From the NCBI GenBank assembly GCA_016716635.1, contig JADJVZ010000011.1, positions 434,001 through 498,000 on the forward strand: DNA of 64,000 nucleotides. The letters are read 5' to 3'. This DNA is from Micropruina sp. (GTDB lineage Bacteria > Actinomycetota > Actinomycetes > Propionibacteriales > Propionibacteriaceae). The position numbers and the translations under genes were made by a program. The number at the start of each line of letters is the position of its first letter. Position 1 is the first letter of the stretch. Positions 1-7,108 of the stretch are shown piece after piece. The notes under the pieces were generated by a model. That model searched no databases, had not been told where the DNA came from, and saw only the letters and a program-made list of their open reading frames with translations.

Positions 1-868
1 CGACCCCTTGCCCGGCGAACAAGACCAACGCCATGGGTAACCCCGAGGCCAGCGACTTCTTCGTTCCGCAGAACTGGATGGCGATGACGTCCTCGCGGTT
101 GAACCCAAGCCGGACGGCGACGGTCCACGTGAGCCACAACATGAGGGTGAGCATCACCAACAGGACGCCGATGAGGGCGGCCATGCCAACGGCGGAGACC
201 TGCGTCCAAATGCCCTCGCGCATGCCTTCGGAGAACGCCGAGTACACCGCCAGGACGATGGAGCCGCGGTCCACCAGCTTGAGGGGCCGAGAGTGGGAGG
301 CCACCCATGCACCGATCCACGGGCGAAGCACTTGGCCGAGGGCGAAGGGAACCAAGAGCTGGCCCACGATGTCGAGAACCGAACGGGCGTCCAGGCTGAC
401 TCCGGAGGTCGTCATCAGCGCGGCGCAGAGCAGGGGAGTGAGCACGACGCCGAGCAAGTTCGAGGCCGAGGCGCTCACGATGGCCCCGGCCACGTTGCCG
501 CGCGCGATCGAGGTGAACGCGATCGAGGATTGGACGGTGGAGGGTAGCAAGGTCAGGTAGAGGACGCCCGCGTAGAGCGCCGGGCTCATCAGCGTCGGCA
601 CGGTGACGCGCAATGCAAGGCCGAGTAGCGGAAACACGACGAACGTGAAGCTGAGGATCGTGGCGTGCAGGCGCCAATGCCTCAGCCCGTCGAGGGCCTG
701 CCGGGTAGACAGGCGGGCGCCGTAGAGGAAGAACAGGGCCGCGATGGCGAGCTTGGTGGCCCAGGCCACGATCGGGATCCACGCCCCAGTTGCCGGCAGC
801 ACGGAAGCCAACAATGCCGAGGCGATGATCGCCATCAGGAACAGGTCGAATCGACGCAGCCATTGCAC
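1..868 (-). CDS. SBF-like bile acid:sodium symporter family transporter (3' end missing)
   Basis: The reading frame starts at a GTG at 868 and runs leftwards out of the window, so about 289 residues are visible and the C-terminus is missing. An in-frame TAG lies about eight codons upstream, which limits start choice to this GTG. The protein is very hydrophobic with about eight to nine membrane spans. The stretch QFCGTKKSLASGLPMA near the visible end is typical of the SBF-like (DUF4137, YfeH) branch of the bile acid:Na+ symporter superfamily. Members are inner-membrane secondary transporters, mostly of unknown substrate. It is divergent from the methyltransferase gene, with only 34 bp between starts. 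The family call is firm and the substrate cannot be told. Confidence 0.85.
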   Translation of the reverse strand, partial: MQWLRRFDLFLMAIIASALLASVLPATGAWIPIVAWATKLAIAALFFLYGARLSTRQALDGLRHWRLHATILSFTFVVFPLLGLALRVTVPTLMSPALYAGVLYLTLLPSTVQSSIAFTSIARGNVAGAIVSASASNLLGVVLTPLLCAALMTTSGVSLDARSVLDIVGQLLVPFALGQVLRPWIGAWVASHSRPLKLVDRGSIVLAVYSAFSEGMREGIWTQVSAVGMAALIGVLLVMLTLMLWLTWTVAVRLGFNREDVIAIQFCGTKKSLASGLPMALVLFAGQGV

Positions 869-890
869 GTCGCCCAGCCTAGAGCGCCGC

Positions 891-896
891 TACCCT
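891..896 (+). promoter_or_regulatory. Candidate -10 box for a leaderless methyltransferase mRNA
   Basis: TACCCT fits the TANNNT pattern of actinobacterial -10 boxes and ends 6 nt before the ATG at 903. No Shine-Dalgarno sequence is present. This spacing would place the transcription start on or next to the start codon, giving a leaderless transcript. No well-placed -35 is seen. Confidence 0.35.
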
Positions 897-902
897 GACG
901 GG

Positions 903-1703
903 ATGCCCGTACTGATTCACGTGTCCGATCCTGCGGATCCGCGACTGGACGATTACGTCCGGCTCCGGGAAACGAAGCTCCGCGCAGCGCTTGAGGCGGA
1001 GCGACGGCTGTTCATCGCTGAGGGTGAGCTGGTGATCCGCAGAGCGCTCGCGGCCGGCTACCGGCCCCGTTCGCTGATCTTGGCCGAACGGTGGCTGACG
1101 GGGCTGATGCCGGTGCTAGCCGATTATCCAGATGTCCCCGTTTACGTGGTCACCGAAGTTCTCGCCGAGGCGGTGACCGGGTTCCATGTGCACCGCGGGG
1201 CACTGGCGGCGATGATCCGGGAGGAGCGCTGGACGGTTGCCGACCTGCTCGGAAAGCGGCGGCTTGTGGTGCTGGAGGACATCGTCGATCACGCGAACGT
1301 CGGAGCGATGATCCGGAATGCGGCCGGGCTGGGCTGGGACGGTGTGCTGTTGGCGCCCCGCTCCGCTGATCCGCTGTATCGCCGTGCGATCAAGGTCAGC
1401 ATGGGGACGGTCTTCGCGCTGCCCTGGGCCCGGCTGACGTCCTGGCGGGACGCGATTCCGACGCTCCAAGCGGCGGGTTTCACAGTGGCCGCGTTGGCGC
1501 TGAGCGACGATGCCGTGGCGTTGGACGACCTGGCCGCTGATCCACCCGAGCGATTGGCCATTCTGTTGGGGACCGAGGGAGACGGACTCTCCTCCACCTG
1601 GGTCTCGCAGGCGGACGTGGTCGTCCGGATCCCCATGTCCGCGGGCGTGGATTCCCTCAACGTGGCGGGGGCGGGCGCCGTCGCCTGTTGGGCGCTGCGC
1701 TGA
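903..1703 (+). CDS. TrmH/SpoU-family RNA 2'-O-methyltransferase
   Basis: A 266-residue SPOUT-class methyltransferase that uses S-adenosylmethionine to methylate a ribose 2'-OH in rRNA or tRNA. The three SpoU motifs are complete: motif 1 NVGAMIRNA at about 132-140, motif 2 LLGTEGDGLS at about 221-230, and motif 3 IPMSAGVDSLNVA at about 243-255, which form the deep trefoil knot that binds SAM. The first ~100 residues match the RNA-binding 'substrate-binding' domain of the family. The ATG at 903 was chosen because homologues start here and upstream sequence belongs to the divergent gene. The exact nucleotide target cannot be told from sequence alone. Confidence 0.9.
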   Translation: MPVLIHVSDPADPRLDDYVRLRETKLRAALEAERRLFIAEGELVIRRALAAGYRPRSLILAERWLTGLMPVLADYPDVPVYVVTEVLAEAVTGFHVHRGALAAMIREERWTVADLLGKRRLVVLEDIVDHANVGAMIRNAAGLGWDGVLLAPRSADPLYRRAIKVSMGTVFALPWARLTSWRDAIPTLQAAGFTVAALALSDDAVALDDLAADPPERLAILLGTEGDGLSSTWVSQADVVVRIPMSAGVDSLNVAGAGAVACWALR

Positions 1704-1722
1704 GGCCCGACCAGCAAGTGAC

Positions 1723-2316
1723 CTACTGGTCGATCGCCGAGCGCTTCTTCGGAGTGACGGGCCAATCGTCGGGGTAGAGGTGGGCGAGCTCCTCGTGGTG
1801 CTCGTACAACTTTTTGCGGGAGCGGGCCGAGAGCCGGTCGCCGAAGACCGTGCCGCCGAGGTGGTCGGTTTCGTGCTGAAGGCAGCGGGCGAGAAGCCCC
1901 GTGCCGTCGATCTCGACGGGTTCACCGAAGGCGTCCAGGCCCGCGCAGTGGGCGATGTCCGGACGCGCCAACGGGGCGTAGCCCCCGGGAAGTGAAAGGC
2001 AGCCCTCTTCGGTCGATTCGAGGTTCCGATCCTTGCCGTCGGGCAGCGTCACCACGGGATTGCAAACCACGCCGACATGCACGACGTCGTCATCGTCGGG
2101 GCAGGCGTAGACGAAGATCGATCGATCGTCTCCGACTTGGGTGGCCGCCAGGCCGACGCCGCTGGCGGCTTCCATCGTGGCGAACATGTCGCGGACGAAG
2201 GAGCGCAACTCGTCATCGAAGACCGTGACGGGCTTGGTGGGTTGGTGCATGACGGGGGTGCCCCAGCGGGTGATGGGCCGCACAGTGCCGCCCGTCGTCA
2301 GGTCGTCGTCGCTCAT
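1723..2316 (-). CDS. def: Peptide deformylase
   Basis: A 197-residue cytoplasmic metalloenzyme that removes the formyl group from the initiator methionine of new proteins. All three family motifs are present: GVGLAATQVG at 53-62, EGCLSLP at 104-110 (its Cys is a metal ligand) and HETDH at 148-152 (two metal-binding His and the catalytic Glu). The ATG at 2316 follows an AAAGGG-like ribosome site. Longer upstream reading frames lack family similarity. The gene is divergent from xerC and convergent with the methyltransferase gene. The length is usual for the actinobacterial type. Confidence 0.95.
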   Translation of the reverse strand: MSDDDLTTGGTVRPITRWGTPVMHQPTKPVTVFDDELRSFVRDMFATMEAASGVGLAATQVGDDRSIFVYACPDDDDVVHVGVVCNPVVTLPDGKDRNLESTEEGCLSLPGGYAPLARPDIAHCAGLDAFGEPVEIDGTGLLARCLQHETDHLGGTVFGDRLSARSRKKLYEHHEELAHLYPDDWPVTPKKRSAIDQ

Positions 2317-2440
2317 CCCATGCCCTTTTCGCCAATGTGCCTGCTCCCATGCACATGTCGCCATGCCCATGAAAGTGGAGTTCGGAGCCCTGCTCCGCGC
2401 GCCCCGCGGCAGCTTACCGCGCCCCGCCGAGCGTCCGACG

Positions 2441-2446
2441 TACGCT
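2441..2446 (+). promoter_or_regulatory. Candidate -10 box for a leaderless xerC mRNA
   Basis: TACGCT (TANNNT) ends 6 nt before the GTG at 2453, and no Shine-Dalgarno sequence is seen. This is the same arrangement as at the methyltransferase gene at 903. No convincing -35 was found. Confidence 0.35.
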
Positions 2447-2452
2447 GACGGC

Positions 2453-3397
2453 GTGACCGACGACGCCCCTGCGCTGCCCGCCGCCCTGGCGCGCCCGTTG
2501 GAGGAATGGCTGTCGCACCTCGCTTTGGAGCGCCGGTTGTCGCCCCACACCGTGCGGGCCTACGAGGGCGACGTCCGTGCACTGCTCACGTTTCTCGTGA
2601 CAGATGGGTGCATTGACCTGGACGCCGTCGATCTGCGTGCGTTGCGGGGCTGGCTGGCGGCGATGCACGCCGCTGGCGCTGAGCGCGCGACGCTCCAACG
2701 CCGAGCCGCGGCGGTCCGGGGGTTCTTCAGCTGGCTCGCCCATCGGGGACTGATCGGCCTCGATCCGGCCTCCGGCCTCCGTTCCCCGCGGGTCGACCGT
2801 AAGCTCCCGGCGACCTTGGCCGTCGACCAAGCCCGCGAGGTGCTGGACGGACTCCAGTCCCACGCCGCGGCGGCCACCGACCCCCGCGACCGGGCCGCGG
2901 CGCTGCGCGATGCCGCCATCGCCGAGGTGCTCTACGCCTCGGGCGTACGGGTCTCGGAGTTGTGCGGGCTTGACGTGGGTGACCTCGACCATGACCGCCA
3001 TATGATCCGCGTGCTCGGCAAGGGGAACAAGCAGCGCACGGTGCCGCTGGGCGCCCCCGCCTACCGGGCTCTCGTGTCCTGGTTGAGCGTCCGAGGTGTG
3101 CTGGCCGCTCCCGAGGCCGGCCCCGCCACCTTCGTCGGAGACCGTGGCGCGCGGATCGACCCTCGGGTCGTGCGACGCATGGTGCACCGCGTGCTGGCGG
3201 GGGTTCCCGATGCCCCGGATCTCGGACCCCACGGCCTGCGGCACGCCATGGCCACCCATCTGGTCGAGGGCGGTGCGGACCTGCGCAGCGTCCAAGAGTT
3301 ACTCGGCCACGCCTCGCTGGCGACCACGCAGTTGTACACGCACGTCAGCAGCGAACGCCTCCGTTCGGCTTTCCGCCTGGCGCACCCGCGCGCTTGA
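2453..3397 (+). CDS. xerC: Tyrosine recombinase XerC
   Basis: A 314-residue site-specific recombinase that, with XerD, resolves chromosome dimers at dif. An N-terminal SAM-like DNA-binding domain (about 10-105) precedes the catalytic domain. The catalytic set is complete: Arg166 in ASGVRVSEL, Lys190 in LGKGNKQR, His260/Arg263 in HGLRH, His286 in LLGHAS and the nucleophile Tyr295 in QLYTHV. The C-terminus FRLAHPRA is typical of actinobacterial XerC, and the position near rpsB is also usual. The GTG start is supported by homologue length. No transposon or phage genes lie nearby, so this is the housekeeping recombinase rather than a mobile-element integrase. Confidence 0.92.
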   Translation: MTDDAPALPAALARPLEEWLSHLALERRLSPHTVRAYEGDVRALLTFLVTDGCIDLDAVDLRALRGWLAAMHAAGAERATLQRRAAAVRGFFSWLAHRGLIGLDPASGLRSPRVDRKLPATLAVDQAREVLDGLQSHAAAATDPRDRAAALRDAAIAEVLYASGVRVSELCGLDVGDLDHDRHMIRVLGKGNKQRTVPLGAPAYRALVSWLSVRGVLAAPEAGPATFVGDRGARIDPRVVRRMVHRVLAGVPDAPDLGPHGLRHAMATHLVEGGADLRSVQELLGHASLATTQLYTHVSSERLRSAFRLAHPRA

Positions 3398-3597
3398 TGC
3401 TGACCCGCGGTACCCCAAAGCCATCCCTGGCGTCCACCGCCCCTCGGTGTTTGGCACCCACCGGCGGCGCCCCACGGTGACCTCGGCGTCTCCGGGGTTG
3501 ACGTATCGTGCACGACGATCACGGCGCCTCGGCATTGACCTCGGCGACGCCTCAGGGACCCCCGCCGCTTTGACGTGGTTGTCGCGGTCACGGGGCT

Positions 3598-4563
3598 CTA
3601 GGCCAAACCTAGGTAGGGCGCCGGATCCACCTGAACGCCGTCGGCCTTCACGCTGAAATGCAGGTGACACGCCGTGCTCAACCCCGTGCTGCCCACCCAA
3701 CCCACCACGTCCCCTCGAATGACGCGATCTCCCACCGCAACCCGGTATCCCTCCGCATGGAGGTAGCTGGTCACGAGGGCCCGCCCCTGGACGGCACCCA
3801 CGTCGACGACCAGACGATTTCCCCCGCTGGCGTCGAAGCCGACGTGGGTGACCACGCCGTCAGCTGCGGCGCGAATGGGGGTGCTGCAGCCAGCGTGGAG
3901 GTCGACACCGGCGTGCAGACGCCAAATGTGCAGGATCGGGTGGAAGCGCATGCCGAAGGGCGATCCGATGCCGCCCCCCACGGGATTCAGCAACGTGCCC
4001 TGGCTCATTGCCCCTTCGGCCGCACGTTGCGCGGCCGAAGCGTCGGCGGCCACGGCGCTGCCTGCGGGCAGGAGCCGGAGGTCCGCGGCGGCGAGCAGCA
4101 GGCGAGGATCGAGATAGGTGTCGCCGCGCTTCAAACCCCAGTGCAGACAGGCTGCCGCCGAACAAGCATGACCGGCCTGCAACCGGCCGAGTACATCTCC
4201 GATTTCAACCTCCTGCCCGACGCTCACCGTCGCCACCACGGGTTCAAACGTGCTTCGCCGCTCACCGTGGCTCACCACAACCACCGGCACGCCGCCCACC
4301 TGGCCGACGAAAGTCACCACCCCGGCGGCCGGCGCCACCACCGACTCCCCGGGGAAACCCGCAAGGTCGAGCCCACGATGCCCCGCGTTCCAAGCCACCT
4401 TGGGCGGATCGAACTCCCCGACGATGGGACCGGGCAGGGGAGCGACGCCTTGGGCGCTGGCCGTTGGCGTGCTGGTGAGGACCCCGAGAACAGCCACAGC
4501 CAGCGCTAGCACGATCGTCACCGCTCGCCGCAGTGCCTGTGCCACCCCTTTCAAGCCGCTCAT
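3598..4563 (-). CDS. Secreted M23 (LytM) peptidase with two peptidase domains
   Basis: A 321-residue exported cell-wall hydrolase. A signal peptide covers about 1-38 (basic start, then a long Ala/Val/Leu core ending TASA). The first LytM-like domain (about 55-160) has HRGLD and CLHWGLKRG, the form usual in the actinobacterial family found beside rpsB. Its first HxH histidine is replaced by Cys. A second, canonical M23 domain (about 205-318) has FHP..RLHAGVD and CHLHFS, so all zinc ligands are present. The ATG at 4563 follows AAAGGAG. It is divergent from rpsB. The second domain probably cuts peptidoglycan cross-bridges, and the first may be regulatory or substrate-binding. Confidence 0.88.
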   Translation of the reverse strand: MSGLKGVAQALRRAVTIVLALAVAVLGVLTSTPTASAQGVAPLPGPIVGEFDPPKVAWNAGHRGLDLAGFPGESVVAPAAGVVTFVGQVGGVPVVVVSHGERRSTFEPVVATVSVGQEVEIGDVLGRLQAGHACSAAACLHWGLKRGDTYLDPRLLLAAADLRLLPAGSAVAADASAAQRAAEGAMSQGTLLNPVGGGIGSPFGMRFHPILHIWRLHAGVDLHAGCSTPIRAAADGVVTHVGFDASGGNRLVVDVGAVQGRALVTSYLHAEGYRVAVGDRVIRGDVVGWVGSTGLSTACHLHFSVKADGVQVDPAPYLGLA

Positions 4564-4752
4564 GCAGACTCCTTTCGGACTGCATACTCGGCGCCTGGAG
4601 GTCGAATCCGTCATCCCCTCCAGCATCTGTGGAAAACTCCCCAGCCGGAGCGTGGCAGCACACGGAGGCGCCGCGACCGCGCTCGGCACGTCGCTCGGGT
4701 AGGGGGAATGAGAGGCCGACCAAGGTCCTCACTCCCCAGGCGGCGGGGCCGA

Positions 4753-4783
4753 TTGGTCACCGTCCAGCCGCGCGGCGTAGACT
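4753..4783 (+). promoter_or_regulatory. Candidate rpsB promoter
   Basis: TTGGTC at 4753-4758 and TAGACT at 4778-4783 with a 19-nt spacer, slightly long for a sigma-70 type promoter. Transcription would begin near 4790. Confidence 0.4.
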
Positions 4784-4924
4784 CGCGCCTTGCGATCCTT
4801 CTGGATCGACATCGCATGTGGTCTTCCATCTCCATGATGGGCCGAGCCCGTGGTCCCCCTCGGGGGTGGGCATCCGGCGACTACGTCAGGCGGGCCGAAT
4901 CATCGTCCCGGACAACCCAATATC

Positions 4925-4952
4925 GCGGATCAGGCGTCTCGACGCGATCCGC
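4925..4952 (+). promoter_or_regulatory. Leader hairpin directly upstream of the rpsB ribosome site
   Basis: GCGGATC at 4925-4931 pairs with GATCCGC at 4946-4952. Inside this, GCGTC (4934-4938) pairs with GACGC (4941-4945), leaving only a 2-nt bulge and a 2-nt gap at the tip. The AAAGGA ribosome site follows 5 nt later. In other bacteria S2 controls its own mRNA through a leader RNA. A role here is inferred from position only. Confidence 0.45.
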
Positions 4953-4970
4953 ACAGAAAGGAACGCCACC

Positions 4971-5930
4971 ATGGCTGTCGTCACGACGCGCCAATTGCTG
5001 GAGAGCGGCGTCCACTTCGGGCACCAGACCCGTCGCTGGAACCCCAAGATGAAGCGCTTCATCTTCGGAGAGCGCAATGGCATTTACATCATCGACTTGC
5101 AGCTGTCGCTGTCCTACATCGACAAGGCCTACGGCTTCGTCAAGGACACCGTCGCTAAGGGCGGGCAGATCCTGTTCGTCGGCACCAAGAAGCAGGCCCA
5201 GGAGGCCATCGCCGAGCAGGCGACCCGCGTCGGGATGCCTTACGTCAACCAGCGCTGGCTGGGTGGCATGCTCACCAACTTCGGCACCATCAGCAAGCGC
5301 ATCTCCAAGATGAAGGAGCTCGAGGGCCTGAACTTCGACGACGTGGCCGCTTCCGGTCTCACGAAGAAGGAGCTCCTGCAGCAGCGCCGCAAGAAGGACA
5401 AGCTCGCCAAGACCCTTGGCGGTATCCGCGACATGACCCGCCTCCCGCAGGCGATCTGGGTCGTCGACACCAAGAAGGAGCACCTGGCGATCGATGAGGC
5501 GCGCAAGCTCCACATCCCGATCGTCGGCATCCTCGACACCAACTGTGATCCCGACGAGGTCGACTTCGCGATCCCGGGCAACGACGACGCGATTCGTTCC
5601 GTCGCCCTGCTCACCCGGATCATCGCCGACGCCGCCGCCGAGGGGCTCCTGTCCCGCTCGTCGTCCGCCGCGTCGACCGGCGAAGCGGCCGAGCCCATGG
5701 CCGATTGGGAGATGGAACTCCTCGCCGGTGCTGCCCCGGTCGCCGCCGTTGAGGTCGCCCCTGAGGTGGCCGAGGTCGTCGAGGTCGCTCCTGAGGTGAC
5801 CGAGGTCGCTGAGGTTCCGGTCGAGGCCGTCGCCGTCGAGGTCGCCCCGGTCGAGGTCGTTGAGGTCGCCGAGGTGGCTCCCGAGGTCGTCGTGGAGGCC
5901 GCTGAGGCGGTCGCCGACGAGGCCAAGTGA
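4971..5930 (+). CDS. rpsB: 30S ribosomal protein S2 with a long acidic C-terminal tail
   Basis: A 319-residue S2. The core (about 1-255) is fully conserved, beginning with the QLLESGVHFGHQTRRWNPKM region and including WLGGMLTNF. S2 is normally about 230-270 residues in bacteria, and the extra ~60 residues are a low-complexity Val/Glu/Ala/Pro tail built from repeats like VEVAPEV. The ATG at 4971 follows AAAGGA. S2 binds the small-subunit head/neck with S1 or mRNA 5' regions. It is followed 32 nt later by tsf, the usual rpsB-tsf operon. The tail may be disordered and surface-exposed. Confidence 0.97.
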   Translation: MAVVTTRQLLESGVHFGHQTRRWNPKMKRFIFGERNGIYIIDLQLSLSYIDKAYGFVKDTVAKGGQILFVGTKKQAQEAIAEQATRVGMPYVNQRWLGGMLTNFGTISKRISKMKELEGLNFDDVAASGLTKKELLQQRRKKDKLAKTLGGIRDMTRLPQAIWVVDTKKEHLAIDEARKLHIPIVGILDTNCDPDEVDFAIPGNDDAIRSVALLTRIIADAAAEGLLSRSSSAASTGEAAEPMADWEMELLAGAAPVAAVEVAPEVAEVVEVAPEVTEVAEVPVEAVAVEVAPVEVVEVAEVAPEVVVEAAEAVADEAK

Positions 5931-5962
5931 CGCTCGCTTAGAGATTTTGGAAAGGTAACCAC

Positions 5963-6775
5963 ATGGCAATCACTGCAGCAGATGTGAAGAAGCTCCGCGA
6001 TCAAACCGGCGCCGGCATGATGGACGCGAAGAAGGCCCTCACCGAGGCCGACGGCGACTTTGACGCCGCCATCGAGATCCTCCGCGTGAGCGGCCAGGCC
6101 AAGATGGCCAAGCGCGCCGATCGTGAGGCCAGCAACGGCCTGGTCGCCTCGCACGGCAACGCTGTGATCCAGCTCGCCGCCGAGACCGACTTCGTCGCCA
6201 AGAACGCCGAGTTCATGGCCCTGGCGCAGGACATCGCCGAGGCCGCGCACAACGCGAAGGCGTCCACGACCGACGAGGTCCGGGCCGCTGTGCTCCCCTC
6301 CGGCAAGACCGCCGGCGAGGCCGTCGACGAGCTGGCCGTCAAGATCGGCGAGAAGCTTGAGATCGCCAACGGCGTTCACTTCGCGGGCACCTCGACGATC
6401 TACCTGCACAAGCGTTCCTCCGACCTCCCGCCGCAGGTCGGCGTCATGGTCGAGTACGAGGGTGGCTCCGAGGACTTCGTCCGCGGCGTCGCCATGCAGA
6501 TCGCGGCCATGAGCCCCCAGTGGGTCACGCGCGACGAGGTTCCTGCGGACGTCGTGGCCAACGAAGCCAAGATCGCCGAGCTCACCGCTCGCGAAGAGGG
6601 CAAGCCCGAGGCGATCATCCCGCGCATCGTGGACGGTCGCGTGAGCGGCTTCTACAAGGAGGTCGTGCTCGTCGAGCAGGCTTCCGTGTCGGACGACAAG
6701 AAGACCGTCGGCCAGCTCCTCAAGGAGAACGGCGTGACCGTCACCCGGTTCGTCCGCTTCTCCGCGGGCGGCTAA
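5963..6775 (+). CDS. tsf: Elongation factor Ts
   Basis: A 270-residue guanine-nucleotide exchange factor for EF-Tu. The N-terminal UBA-like module carries LRDQTGAGMMDAKKAL, including the TGAGMMDCK-type signature with Ala for Cys. The core has AAETDFVAKN, which contacts EF-Tu. The ATG follows GGAAAGG. It is co-transcribed with rpsB and ends just before a strong terminator. Length and motifs are normal for actinobacteria. Confidence 0.97.
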   Translation: MAITAADVKKLRDQTGAGMMDAKKALTEADGDFDAAIEILRVSGQAKMAKRADREASNGLVASHGNAVIQLAAETDFVAKNAEFMALAQDIAEAAHNAKASTTDEVRAAVLPSGKTAGEAVDELAVKIGEKLEIANGVHFAGTSTIYLHKRSSDLPPQVGVMVEYEGGSEDFVRGVAMQIAAMSPQWVTRDEVPADVVANEAKIAELTAREEGKPEAIIPRIVDGRVSGFYKEVVLVEQASVSDDKKTVGQLLKENGVTVTRFVRFSAGG

Positions 6776-6790
6776 CGCACAACGCCAGAG

Positions 6791-6819
6791 GCCGGTCGGG
6801 TTCGCCCCGACCGGCTTTT
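6791..6819 (+). terminator. Rho-independent terminator of rpsB-tsf
   Basis: A 10-bp stem, GCCGGTCGGG (6791-6800) with CCCGACCGGC (6806-6815), has loop TTCGC and is followed by TTTT. It lies 15 nt after the tsf stop. Confidence 0.9.
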
Positions 6820-6851
6820 GCGTTGTTTCGGCTGCCGCCATCCTTCCTGCG

Positions 6852-7097
6852 CTTGCCTCCATCTCAGCTACCCTGCCGCTCATGCGCCTACCCTGCCGTT
6901 CCAGCGGCAGGGTAGTGGTGGAAACGGCAGGGTAGTGGTGGAAACGGCAGGGTAGTGGTGGAAACGGCAGGGTAGTGGTGGAAACGGGCAGCCCTTGCCT
7001 CCATCTCAGCTACCCTGCCGCTCATGCGCCTACCCTGCCGTTCCAGCGGCAGGGTAGTGGTGGAAACGGCAGGGTAGTGGTGGAAACGGCAGGGTAG
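6852..7097. repeat. Array of 20-bp units with core CTACCCTGCCG, first block
   Basis: The 11-bp core CTACCCTGCCG occurs eleven times: forward at 6868 and 6888, inverted at 6905, 6925, 6945 and 6965, then forward at 7010 and 7030 and inverted at 7047, 7067 and 7087. Units recur every 20 bp (core plus 9-nt spacer, TGGTGGAAA in the inverted run). A larger 142-bp direct repeat begins at 6852 and again at 6994, with at least 104 identical bases. Opposed cores form 11-bp hairpins with a 6-nt loop (6888-6915 and 7030-7057). The array fills the gap between the tsf terminator and the convergent MFS gene and contains no credible gene. Confidence 0.9.
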
Positions 7098-7108
7098 GAG
7101 AGCGGGCG

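Larger units (their letters stand above)
4564..4970. other. Divergent intergenic region between the M23 peptidase gene and rpsB
   Basis: 407 bp with no gene. On the minus strand the peptidase 5' region contains a 7-bp hairpin (CTGGAGG at 4595-4601 with CCTCCAG at 4617-4623) and a DnaA-box-like TTTTCCACA with one mismatch. On the plus strand there is a promoter candidate near 4753-4783, leaving an rpsB leader of roughly 180 nt with a strong hairpin just before the ribosome site. Confidence 0.6.

Noticed and set aside
2453..3397. Integrase of an integrative element
   Set aside because: C-terminus, length and neighbours match housekeeping XerC, and no attachment sites, tRNA or mobility genes are nearby.
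3398..3597. tRNA or small RNA in the XerC-M23 convergent gap
   Set aside because: No cloverleaf could be formed. The only notable element is a 10-bp palindrome (3505-3514), too little to call.
4595..4640. Replication origin signal (DnaA-box-like sequence)
   Set aside because: A single imperfect box without clustering. No dnaA, dnaN or AT-rich unwinding region occurs in the window.
4564..4752. Cyclic-di-AMP (ydaO) riboswitch upstream of the M23 peptidase
   Set aside because: Such riboswitches often precede cell-wall hydrolase genes, but the conserved motifs were not found. Only one simple hairpin is present.
6852..7097. CRISPR array
   Set aside because: Repeats are only 11 bp, spacers are 9 nt and mostly identical, orientation switches within the array and no cas genes are present.
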